A DNA stretch of 64,000 nucleotides from Piezodorus guildinii (Eukaryota; Arthropoda; Insecta; Hemiptera; Pentatomidae): the NCBI GenBank assembly GCA_023052935.1, contig CM041294.1, positions 19,616,635 to 19,680,634 on the forward strand, read 5' to 3'. Below the pieces are notes generated by a model. The model ran no database searches and was not told the origin of the DNA. It was given only the letters and a program-made list of their open reading frames with translations. This document shows, piece after piece, positions 33,930 through 46,562 of this stretch; within the stretch, counting starts at the first letter, position 1, and every line of letters begins with the position of its first letter. Made by a program: the position numbers and the translations under genes.

Positions 33930-34775
33930 CCCATCCTAACACTTTCCTTTCTACCTATGCTGATGACACTTGTGTGTTATCAGTCAATACTGATCCAACT
34001 ATTGCCTCTCAAACTCTCCAATCCCACATCAGAGACCTCGAAGTATGGTGTCAGAACTGAAGAATTAAAATAAATTCCAACAAATCCAACCAAATTACCT
34101 TTACCCTCCGTCGTAAACCTATGACATCCTGCCCTTCTGTCTCCTTCAATAATACTCCTCTTGTCCCGGTTGAACAGATCTGATATCTAGGACTGCACCT
34201 TGACAAACGTCTCACTTAGAACCCTCATACAAGACTGAAACGACAAGAAACTGCTTCACGTTTTCGAGTACTTCAACACTTACTGGACAAACGTTCTAAT
34301 CTTCCACTTAACTACAAAAGACTCATCTACATGACTATCATAAGGCCGATATGGACTTACGGAGTAGAGCTTTGGGGCTCTACTAAACCATCAAATTCTT
34401 CCCGTATCCAATCCCTACAATCCAAAATCCTTCGTAAAATCCTCAATTCTCCTTACTTTGTCACGAATACACTAATCCATAAAGACCTTAATGTTCCGTA
34501 TGTTGCTGATTTGGCCCAATCTAGTTACCATTCCTTTCATGGCAATCTTCATTCCCATCCTAATACTCTAGTTTCAATCCTTTCTTCCTCTTCAATTCCT
34601 GACAATCCTCCAAGGCGTCTGAAAAGGATATGGCCCCGAGACCTTCTAGCTTAGAACATTTTTATAGTGCTTCCATTGGGAAGTTTCTCTACATGAGTTT
34701 CATGCATTTTTACATTTCATTCCAATTTCCTTGATGTATTACATTATACAGTTGTAAATTCCAAAAAAAAAATAA
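33930..34775 (+). pseudogene. Jockey-type LINE, RT C-terminal part
   Basis: From an AYADDT catalytic box (33956-33972) through LQSHIRDLEVW, YLGLHLDKR, a final open frame IWTYGVELWGSTKPSNSS, NSPYFVTN, HKDLNVPYV and PPRRLKR to the stop at 34652-34654. The 3' untranslated region follows with a short A-tail at about 34766. Stops before 34331 break the frame. 5' truncated. Confidence 0.85.
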
Positions 34776-35410
34776 CATTTAGGGATCAATTTGGAAATTC
34801 ACTTTGGTCAGAAATGTTTTTTCACTATAGTTTTTAAATATTTTAAATAACCAAATGTACCTAACTGAATGCTGAGGGGTTACAAAATGAAGAAAAGCCA
34901 GGACAGACAAAATTGCAGTTTGTTAATAAATTACCCGAGATCCTGTATGTATTACTGGAAAGCATACGCCAATATTTTTCTCGATTATTAATACTTATCC
35001 ACCCATTTTTTACCCAAATGATAACGTATCTTTACTGCAGTAAGTATAAGACACATAAGGTAATAAAAAAAATAAATAATAGATTGAATATTTAATATTA
35101 ATGTTGTAATGTAATGCAAGTTCTTTTTTTTAATTTTAAATATTTTGTTAGATTGACAAGATTTCTCCGAGGGTTAAGGATTCCGACTGTCAACGAAATT
35201 TACGGCCAAATTGTTCAACGTCTCTGTTAGCATGGCCCCTGGTTCTAAGAATTCAAGAGAGAAAAAGGTAATTCATGTTTGAATTTAAGGCGTTCATTCA
35301 CTTTAAAACAGTGAGAACCTTCCACTTTTGATTTTACCATGAATATATTTTACCATATTTTGATTAAATTTACTGAATCCATATATTTATGACTGAAAAA
35401 TAACTAAAAA
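34776..35410. other. Intergenic, one possible short exon
   Basis: 35152-35268 is open in two frames between a TTTTGTTAG acceptor-like and an AAAGGTAATT donor-like site. One frame reads RFLRGLRIPTVNEIYGQIVQRLC then stop, which could equally be a LINE C-terminal scrap. No gene is claimed. Confidence 0.25.
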
Positions 35411-35412
35411 AA

Positions 35413-36234
35413 TCTCGTGCGGGCAACACACGACTTTCACTTACCTCTATTTTTAAAATCAATGAAAGAATTTTCAAACAGTTAGAGATAAAAATACGTG
35501 AAACTATTAAAGAATTAATTTAATTGAATTTATATAGAAACGTGTGTTTTATTAAAAAATCTATTATATTATAATCTAATATAATCAGTTAGTTTTATCT
35601 TCATTTCATCACAGTCTATTAACTTTTAAAAGCTTGTGTATGAGATCATATTTATTCTAAAATCTATTGCTTTCCAACGGTATATCATACATATATATTG
35701 CTCTTATGTTCAAAAACGAAAAATTGCATTTAAAAAATATTTTTTTCTGTTTCTCCTTTAGTTGGATATCGAATTCATGAAATTTATATATTTACCTGTT
35801 TTTCATCTGTAGTAACGAGATAATATTGTTATTTTTAAAGAATCTACAAAATTAAGAGTACTTTAGAGGATGAAAATTTAAAATATTAGCATTTAAACCC
35901 TGTCAGACCATTTTAATCCAAATGAAACCTACATGATATTAAAGCCCATTAAATTTTACATCGATATAGCAAGTTGAAACAAAATCGTCGGAACCGTTTT
36001 TGAGAAAATCGAAAAAAGGTGCAAAATGCATAGTATGAAGTGGCTCTTCTGGTAAGCTCATTTTGATGAAAAAGGTTTTGTAACGTCTCGGGCGTATATT
36101 TGTCTTAAATATGAAATTTCAGTTTCATAGGACTTACCGTTTCCGCCCGAGAGTTACCGTTGAAAACTGGAATTCGAAAATTTTCACGATCGCAATACTC
36201 TCCCTTACAATATTATAGTAATGTGAAAGTAAAA
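35413..36234 (+). mobile_element. Helentron-like element, full-length copy
   Basis: Begins TCTCGTGCGGGCAACACACG, then ACTTTCACTTACC, the 5' subterminal inverted repeat. It ends with TCCCTTACAATATTATAGTA followed by ATGTGAAAGTAA. Internal blocks match the copies at 44562 and 41231 end to end in inverted orientation. It lies about 330 bp upstream of the lipase promoter. Confidence 0.75.
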
Positions 36235-36561
36235 ATGTGAAGAGAGTATTTTTTTCACACTCACTAATGAAGCATATCCCATATTCGAAAATGAAAAAAA
36301 TAATTTTTAATTTATCTTGATTAGATCAAGATTTGTAGAATTTCGGCCACCAAATCGTGATTTTTTCCCACTGTGCGACAATACGATATAAAAGCAATGA
36401 GATAATTTATTATTTTATGTTATTGTCTTGCATAAATCCTTCTTGTCAGGTAAGAAATGACCAATCATCATATTGAAAATGGGTTTTGATTTTGATGATA
36501 GCCTGGATTTGACTACTTGACGTATTTAGCATGTTCTAGGCATCCCATAATAAACAGGAAG

Positions 36562-36598
36562 ATATATAAGTTTGCACGGAGTCAACTGATGGGCCAGT
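36562..36598 (+). promoter_or_regulatory. TATA box and possible initiator of the lipase gene
   Basis: ATATATAAG (36562-36570) is followed about 30 bp downstream by CCAGT (36594-36598), close to the arthropod initiator TCAGT. That would give a 5' leader of about 70 nt before the ATG at 36665. Transcription start is inferred from spacing only. Confidence 0.45.
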
Positions 36599-36664
36599 AA
36601 TTATGTCGATGCTGATAGCTGGCAGGAAGTTGGGGGAAGAGGATATCAGCCGTCAGTAGCAGTG

Positions 36665-39101
36665 ATGGAGCTCTGTCGTATACTAGTCTTGTCTTCAGCC
36701 TTAGGTGAGTTTAACAGGAAATTTAAGATGGGAAATAGGCAGTTTGTATCGAGGAGCTACCAACATTCTCCCTTTCGTTCTCCTTACCTCTACTCCCAAT
36801 AAAAATTTTTAAAAATGGTAAAAGAGGCGGTAATATTAGAAGTTGTTTCAGTAAAAGATGATTCTGTAAAATCAAATATGTACATTTTTGAAGGTACTTT
36901 AATATAAAAAATTAAAAAAAATACTCTGTGATATGTAGCATTCCAGTTGGTTAATCAACAAATTAAGAATAATAAATTAAAAAATGTCTAATGAGTAAGT
37001 GGTCAATGAGATCAGGAATAATATTTTATTCATACTCCTCGTCTAAAAAAAAAAATAATAATAAAATAAAAACGGAATACGATATTTCTTCTACAAAGAT
37101 CACTATCAACATCTTTCTTAATTTGTAGTCATTTTAATTTAAATTGTTTTATTTATCAAATTGGACTCAACTACGGCAAACAAAGAAAATGAAGTGTGGT
37201 TTTTGTTATATTTTTTCAATGTGTCTCGATATTAGAAGCAAGATATTTATAGTTATATTAGATTAATTATAGTAATAGGTTAAGTTGTTTTGAAATCGCT
37301 TTCCTCATCAACCGTAATTCTAACATTAGTCTAATAAGTTGCCATTTTATTCTGTTAAATATACAATAGCGATCCAGTAGAAGTAGGCAAAACCAAAATT
37401 ACTCAATATATTTTAGCTGTAACGTAATCGTGGTATATAGTCGCGTTTGCAACATAAATGTGATTGATATACATTGATCCAAGGAATGGGGATATTTTCA
37501 ATTAAACAACTTTGATAAATGTTATTGTTAAAAATATAATATTTATATTTCTTGAAAATGTAAACGTCTTATAATAATGGAGTAGTTGTTGACCGTTTTG
37601 ACTATATGGTAAAGAAGTTGGTTGGTTGATGGCGCAGCCACCATGAAAACACATCATAATAAAATAATAAAATAAGTTTGATTTTGGTAGTTTCTTTGTT
37701 ACCGCATCCCAAACAACTGCTTCATCATATGCGTTTTATAGTTACTACTCAAAAACGCATTTATGCAAATTTAAATAAAGACCAAATAAAATATTCGCGA
37801 GCAAGAGTTCAAACCCTGGCCAATTCAATAACTCAGTTATTTTTGAAGATAAAGAAAAAGTTTATTAGTGTTTTTAACTAAAAATCCTCGATAAATTATT
37901 TTTTTAAAAATAGAGAAAAAGAAAAGAAAAAAAAATTGAAATTTCACACCTAAATACGCCCATAACTTAGTTTTTTTTTGGAAGATAGAGAAAAAATTTA
38001 TCATTGTTTTAACCAAAAAACCGCGATTAATTATTTACAAAAAAAAAAAAGGGAAAAAGAAAAGAAAAAAAATTGAAATTTCACACCTAAATACGCCCAT
38101 AACTTAGTTTTTTTTTTGGAAGATAGAGAAAAAGATGTATAGTTTTAGAGCCGGTAAAGCACTATAAAAAAAACTAAAAAAATTGAATTTTTCCCTATTT
38201 ATTGGCTTGTAACTCCGTTATTTTACCGAATAATTATCAAAAAGAGAAAAAAAATTAAAATTTCACACCTAAATACGCCCATACTCAGTTATTTTTGAAG
38301 AGTCTGCAACCATAGAGTTACTAAAATAAGGTCCATCAGGGCGTTAAGGATGATTTTATTTGTGAAGAAATAAAGAGCATTTAGGATTTTGGATTGTAAA
38401 GAGTTGGGATGCTGGAGGAATGGAAAATTTTGTAAACCAGACTTGATCAAAAGCCTGTTTTAAGTCGAGAAAGTCTATCGCACCAAAAATTCCACTCTCG
38501 AATGTGGGGAATATAACACACATTAATTTAAAATATAATTTCCCAGTTTTTATTTGACGTGATTAATTCATACATACATTCACATGAATATAACTCTTCT
38601 TCTGGTCAGTGTCCGTTGCGCCCAGTAGTCTGACTGAGGTATTGCATAGGCTAAAATCTTTATATTATTTTTCTGATTGTTCAATCTTGGGGGAGCTCGT
38701 GGCTGAGTGGCTAGCGCGCTAGTCTCTCATGCTACAGGTTCTGAGTTCAAATCCCAGTCCCGGCGGGGCTTTTATAAGGATGTAAAAAAATGGGGATTCA
38801 CTCACAGCCTCTCCCCCTGGTATGTGAGACCCGTCAGCCAAAGGGTGACCACTCACAAAATTAGTCGTAGAGAGGTGATGACCCTACACTAAAAATTGCA
38901 TCGTGAAACGTGAGTGTAAACTCGCAGGAGTTTACACCACGAGGCCCAGGGCCTACACGGCCTGTCGCGCCACTGGAAGAAGTTCAATCTTGAATTATAT
39001 ATATAGAAGCTCAATGATAGCTTTACAAGCAAAACTAAAGAATAACCAAAATTCACGTATTGTTACGTCGTATTCATCTTTATGATATATATATATATAT
39101 A

Positions 39102-39164
<63 letters not shown>

Positions 39165-39324
39165 TATGCTACCATCATTGAATATGTTATTTAAAAATAA
39201 AATGAAAATGTAGACCTACCATTGCTTTTTATCTTAGATCACAACTTCCCGGAAGAATGATTTATATCTTTGGCGTGATATTTACGGTAGTTAACCATCT
39301 AGATAACCTTAATTAAGGTGAATG

Positions 39325-39371
<47 letters not shown>

Positions 39372-42300
39372 CATAATTTTAGGTCGAACCATAAATTAAT
39401 CTAAATGACACCAATATATCGAAACAATAAACAAATTTTATAACATCTATAAAAAAGATTTTAGGTCAATACATTTCATATTTTAATAAAAGTTTTTATT
39501 TTATTTTTTCGTTTATGAATTTTGAACAATATATCCTTATTAAATTACGATAATATACCAATGAAATGTGTTCAATTGTCATTACAGCATTTGGTCAGCC
39601 GATATCTGATTTCAGCGAGCATTTGAAGGAGCCCAGTGTTTCTTTTTACTTGGTTACGAGGTAAGTATACTTTGTTGTTCATAGAATTTCATAGCTATGT
39701 GGTAACTAACAAAAAAATTTTAGTTCTTCAAGCAAACACGACATGTTATTTAGAAAATTTCAAATACTTCTAAAAAAAATTCCCTACCCACAAAAAATAA
39801 AAATGTAAATAACACTGATTTACAGTCATCGGTACATTTAATTTAATTTAGAAATAAAAAACGCTGCAAATTATTACACAATGGTTAATTATTTCCAAAT
39901 AACAATATTAGGGTATAACTGTTTATATAGCTGTTTATAGGCAATTAACTAACCTGAAAAGCAATAAACAGTTCAAAGGAAAATGGGATATTCCTACTAC
40001 AAATTTCAAAACTATATCTCTGCTAGTTCTGAACCAATTTTAATGATTTTTTTTTTCGTTTTGTAGAAATTTAATTCACTATGAAATAAAGCTAAGAGGA
40101 GAATGGTATTTATTTATTTATTATTAAGGGAAAACGGATTTTTGTATTTGTTGTTTTAATTTTAAGGGCAAAAAACTGCTGATGGTTATTATCGCCCTCA
40201 CATCTTTACGAAAAACAAAATGAAAATAAAAACGATTTACCAAACAGATGATATCAGAAGAAAAAGAAAAAAAAAAAAAAAAGAAAGAAATTAAGAAAAG
40301 AAAACAACGAGCAAAATACTAAAACAATACAGTAATAAAAATAAAGGTAAATAAAAATAAAATAAACATATATAAAAGCAAAAAAAAAAAAAAAAAAAAA
40401 TATATTATTATATATATATATATATAATGTATATTATAGAAAGAATAAAAAACATTTATGTTATATTTGCTGAAACAGACGAATATTCTTTATAAATTTG
40501 ATGGTACTGTTAATAGTTGCTTCATTACCGCTTAAAGCCTCAGAGACATGGCATGGTACCCCACATGTTTTGTTATTCGTGCTCTACTCATCTTGAAACG
40601 CAAGCCTTCAAATTTTGAGAGGGGTGATTTTTTTATTGGTTGATTGCAAAGTTTCATTATTGAAAATAATAAACCAAAATACTCAGATAAACATTTGATA
40701 TAAATCTATAATTTTTTTAATTAAATGCTTAATTTTCAGATTAAATTGTATTTTTTACAAATCTAGATTATTTGTTAACGAAAAAATTAGTTATTTTACA
40801 TTTAAAACTCTGTAATCTATTGAGTCGCTAAACATGAAAAAGAAAAATCAAATATAGAAAATAGTAGAGATTGTTTTCTGTTGTAATTTAGTTTTTGGGT
40901 CGCGTGCTTTTAAACTAAACTGTGCTTTCTTTAATTAGAAACGATAAGACTGCGTTCTATAAAGGTTATAAAATTACTTCTGTTTAATTTTATTTTGTCA
41001 TAAAATGCAAGGTTGTAAAATTTTTCAAACTAATGACCGAATATGACTGCTAAACAAGACAAAAGCTGGGGGTTATGCTATATTTTTTTTAATTTGATTG
41101 TTTATCTGCTAATCTTGAATTATATTTCAGCATTCCTATGAATGAATCATTCCTATCTTTGCAGTTTTATGAATGAATCTGATTCAATTTATATTCTGAT
41201 AATTGATAAAACACTGATAAATGACTATATTACTTTCACTTACTATATATAGTAAGGGAAAATATTGCGATCGTGAAAATGTTCGAATTCCAGTTTTCAA
41301 CGGAAATACACGTTTTAGGGTCCCCTGAGTCCAAATAACCAAGTCCCGCAAAAAGGTCTGTGTGTGTGTTGTAACTCCCGGGCTAAACGGTAAATCCTAT
41401 GAAACTGAAATTTCATATTTAATCAATTAGACGCCCGAGACTGACAAAACTTTTTTTCATCAAAATGAGCTTACCAGAAGAGGCACTTTATACCATGCAT
41501 TTTGCATCTTTTTTTGATTTTCTCAAAAAAGTTCCGACGATTTTAATTAAACTCGCTATATCGATGTAAAATTTAATGGGCTTTAATATCATTTAGGTTT
41601 CATTATGATTAAAATGGTCTGACAGGGCTTAAATGCCGATATTTTAAATGTTCTTCCCCTAAAGTACCTTTAATTTTGTTGATTCTATAAAAATAACTAT
41701 ATTATCATGTTACCACTGATAAAAAAACAGGTTAATATGTGCGAATTTAAAGAGCATCTAAAGGAGAAAACTGAAAACATATTTTTTTAATGCAATTTTT
41801 CCTTTTGAACATAAGAGCAGTAATATACATGTATGATATACTGTTGGAAAGCTAAATATTTTAGAAAAAATATTATCTCATACACAAGCTTTTAAAAGTT
41901 AATAGAGAGTCATCAAAAGCCGATAAATTGAGAGATTGTTTTGGATAGTTATAGAATAGATTTTTTTAATAAAACACATGTTTCTATATAAATTTAATTT
42001 AATTAATTCTTTAATAGTTTCACTTATTTTTATCTCTAACTGTATTTGAACATTCTTTTATTCTTTCTTGTATTGCCCGCACCAGATTTTTTTACTGGGA
42101 TTCACATATAGACTCCAATTTTTGTGATCTAGCTTTAAATGATATTAATCATGTATGTACCATGATATAGTAGTTCAAATTTGTAGAAGAGAAAAGGAAA
42201 TCATTCTTTCAAGGATCTACTCCTATTCGGACATTACTTCCAGAGGCTATCCAGAAAGGTTATACGTACTCTTCCATGGTTTCGGAGGTTCTGCCAACAT

Positions 42301-45300
42301 GACTTCAACCCTGTTACTGGCCAACGGTAAGCGGCGGGTATGTAATGGATTAATTCTTTCATTTTTGAGACTCTGAAACAATATATAATACATACGCCTT
42401 CTTTAATATTTATTTATTGAGATATATTACAATTTGTTTCTATAAAACATTAGTAATAGTGATATGAGATCACATTCACACAATACATACAGTATACAAT
42501 GATAAAGTCAAATTACATAAAATATAATATATATACAAAATAAGAAAACAAACAACAACCTATAATTGAGATAAATACAAATAAATGAAATAAAGAAGTA
42601 AGAAGTACATTAAAATCATTTAAAAATGGCTAAAGGAACCCCAGACTGGGTCTTTTCCTGCACATGTAGAGGGAAAAGCGGAGTTCAAGAGATCCTAGCG
42701 CCTCGCTCTCAGCCGCATCACTGGTGTCAGCCAGTGGAGGTCGTGCTAGGACGCAATAGCCACAAACAATAGACACCTTCTAGCATCCCAAACAAGCGCG
42801 CACTAAATGTATAATTGTAAATCCCCTATCTTACTTTCAACGCAAGACAAAATTATTTATTTTACCATAATCCTAAAGTTATGGAATAATTCATTTATTT
42901 GAAAATTGTTCACCTCTATCATTTTATAAGAGATATTTTTTGTTTGTTTCTATTTCATACATTTTGTATATATTTATATAAACAGGATTTTTTTTATGTG
43001 TACAAATTAGTGAATACAAATTATTTTATTGGTCTCTCGGCCAGACAAGATTATTGAAGTGTATATTTAGTTTACGAAATTGTTATTTTTATAGGACTTA
43101 GTCCCAAAATTAGGTTATTATTATTATAAGGAAAAGCAAATTTATTTTCAAACTTAAAATAAAGTAATAATATCTAGCGCGCGCAACAAACGACTTTCAT
43201 CTAGCTCCGTTGTTAAAATAAATGTAATAATTTATAATTAAGTTCACATATGTTGGGATGTGATCATATGTGATAAAGCGTAACAGAAGTTTTAAATTTT
43301 GATCATAAAAAAAAATTGAATAATTCTGTGATTTCACCGAGATTTTTTTGGTTAATTCACAAGAAAACTCATTAGTGATGGCTATTGGACGAGCCAACAT
43401 GAAGGCACATAGTTCCCTTTCAACCAGACAATTGAAGGTGAAAAACGTTGCACAAACACCCAAGAAGGTTGCAAAATCCAAAAACGCTAAGCCTACCGAT
43501 ACTGGTCGTCAGCCGGAGCATCCTGAGGAACTTATTATTGAAGCCAGACCTAGTAACCCAGCAGCAGCCCAAAGGATTAGTAACTGTTTACATTAAATAT
43601 GTAAACATTCGGAAGAAAACAACAGAAACCTGCAAAATCCTTTATGTATTTCAGAAACTATAAAAACGGACATTTCATGAGAAACAACCCAATAAATAGT
43701 GGATAAACCAATGTAGTTCTTGAGACTTAGCACTCATAATTGAGGCGTTGATTTCCAAAAGGTACTATATCCATTCTGGGGAATTTTACAGGAAGCGCGA
43801 AAATCTCTCATTACTATATTATTAAACTAGCTAATTTGATTCTTTTCGCATTAAAATCTAGGATTATTTCTTTACTATAATAATAAAACCATATTAAAAT
43901 TATGAAATGAAATGTTCTGTTATGATTTAGAATGAAACTAAATGTGTAATAAGTATCTTAAGAATTTAATAGCATTTCTAAATCACATTATTAAAGGACA
44001 TGAGTGTTCATTAGATACAATCAAATTTAAGATTTAGATAAAACTAAATGAGGAGAATATAAATATGTAAAAAAATCAATTTCGTAAAAAATGTCCTTTA
44101 GTACCTTTTGGAAATCAACGTCTCAATTAGTCTGGTCTAAATCGTTAGGAGAATTTCGGCGGTCACGACATTTTTATGAGGTGGAAACATCCAGTAGACA
44201 TAAAAGTAGCTGTGTACGCTTTATAGTAATTATATTTTATTGTCAATCGGTATACATTGTGACATGGCATTTCCTAATGTTTTGTTTTATAATGATATAA
44301 TAGAATAGTTTGCAATATGAACTAGAAAGTAGTAGATATTATATGTTTAATTAGGAAACTGAAGTGTTATACAAATTAATTGGCCTAGCATAACTCTACG
44401 AACTATGATTAATTATCTCGATTTCGACAAATCTTAGAAAACATAAAGGATAGTCTTTTGTTCAGAAGATTGCTACACTAGTATTACCCAATATTTGTGA
44501 ATTCGGGAAGGATATTAAATCAAAGTGAATAATTTATGTTATAACTGATTATTTTCGCTTTTTACTTTCACTTACTATATATAGTAAGGGGAAGTATTGC
44601 AATCGTTTTTAAAAATTTTCGAATTCCAATTTTTAACGGAAATACACGTTTTAGGGTCCCCTGAGTCCAAATAACCAAGTCCCGCAAAAAGGTCTGTGTC
44701 TGTGTGTGTAGTAACTCCCGGGCGGAAACGGTAAGTCCCATGAAACTGAAATTTCATATATAAGACAAATATACGCCCGAGACGTTACAAAACCTTTTTC
44801 ATCACAATGAGCTTACCAGAAGAGGCACTTTATACTATGCATTTTACACCTTTTTTCGATTTTCTCGAAAACGGTTCCGACGATTTTGATTAAACTCGCT
44901 ATATCGATGTAAAATTTAATGGGCTTAAACGTCATGTAGGTTTCATTCGGATTAAAATGGTTTGACAGGGCTTAAATACCGATATTTTAAATTTTCTTCG
45001 TCTAAGTACCTTTAATTTTGTAGATTCTGTAAAAATAACTATATTATCTTGTTACTACTGATGAAAAACAGATAAATATATAAATTGAATGAATTCGATA
45101 CCCAACTAAAGGAGAAAACAGAAAAAATATTTTTTTAATGCCATTTTTCGTTTTTGAACATAAGAGCAGTAATATACATGTATGATATACCGTTGGAAAG
45201 CTAAAGATTTTAGGAAAAATATTATCTCATACACAAGCTTTTAAAAGTTAATAGAGGGTGATGAAATGCACATAAAACTAACTGATTATTTTAGATAATA

Positions 45301-46498
45301 ATATAATAGATTTTTTAATAAAACCCATGTTTCTATATAAAATCAATTTAATTCATTACTTAATAGTTTCACGTATTTTTATCTCTAACTGTTTTTGAAA
45401 ATTCTTTCACTGATTTTAAAAATGGAGGTAAGTGAAAGTCGTGTGTTGCCCGCACCAGATTTTTGTAGTTTAGTTTTTACAATAATATTTCACTAGTAAA
45501 ATAACAATGGCTATTGTTACTAATAGACATTCTTTCACAGCTCTATTGGATCATGGCGAAGAAAGCGTCTTGGCAGTGGACTACGAAGCGGCTGTAGCTG
45601 TGCCTTATGGTAAAGCGGTAAATCGTTCTTTACCAATTGGCGAAAAAGTTGCGGAGTTCTTATCGATTTCCTCCTTTCCGCTGAGGTTTGTGGGTTACAG
45701 CCTTGGAGCTCATGTTGCAGGAGTTACAGGCCACATCCTCAAAGAGAGGAATGATATAATGGTGGAGAGTATAATGGGTAAGTGTCTAGAGATGTCCAAT
45801 CCTAACATATTTACAAACCAATTTGTCTAGAAATAGCACTTTACCTTGTAGTGCACGAGCCAGATGCATGGTTGCCTAATTCATCGAATATACATCTAAA
45901 AAAAATGTATAAAATAGTACTACACCTACTACAGAAATGAATTTCTTGCGGTCCTAAAACTCTTTCTGCTAATTAATTTGATGAGTGATCAATAGCATTC
46001 GATTTTTAAGTTATTAGTTTTTGTTTTAACCACTCTGTTATGTCTCAAAAATGACGAAAGTTCATTTATTGCGGATAAGAAACTCTTACTAACGTCCAGC
46101 GGTATCACGTGGAGGCTGACATCCCACGCGTTAAGTAGGCCTTTGGTATGACGATGTCAATAAAAATTAACTTAAAATAAAACTAAATTTAGTTAATCAT
46201 ATCTATAAAATGCAATTCAATTGTCAGATTTATATGATTTTGTTAATTTATCACTAATGTAAAATAGTTTTAATTATTCCTTTTTATGTAAAATATCTAT
46301 GATTTTGTCTTTCCTTCTGGTATAGCTAACGGAATATATGAAATGCCAATATGAATATATTTAAGGCAATAATCAGATTATATAGTCAAAATAAAACCAA
46401 ATAAAATATAAAAAATGTGATGTTAAAAACTGTAAGACAATGCTAATTTAGGACCTCAGAATCTCAGAAATACGAAATGGTAATAAATTCAATATACG

Positions 46499-46562
<64 letters not shown>

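Noticed and set aside
35152..35268. Possible exon between AG and GT sites upstream of the lipase
   Set aside because: Two frames are open, one resembles a LINE C-terminus, and no partner exons were found.
38690..38765. A possible tRNA gene on the + strand
   Set aside because: It is the head of a SINE with an 11-bp target duplication around the whole 292-bp unit.
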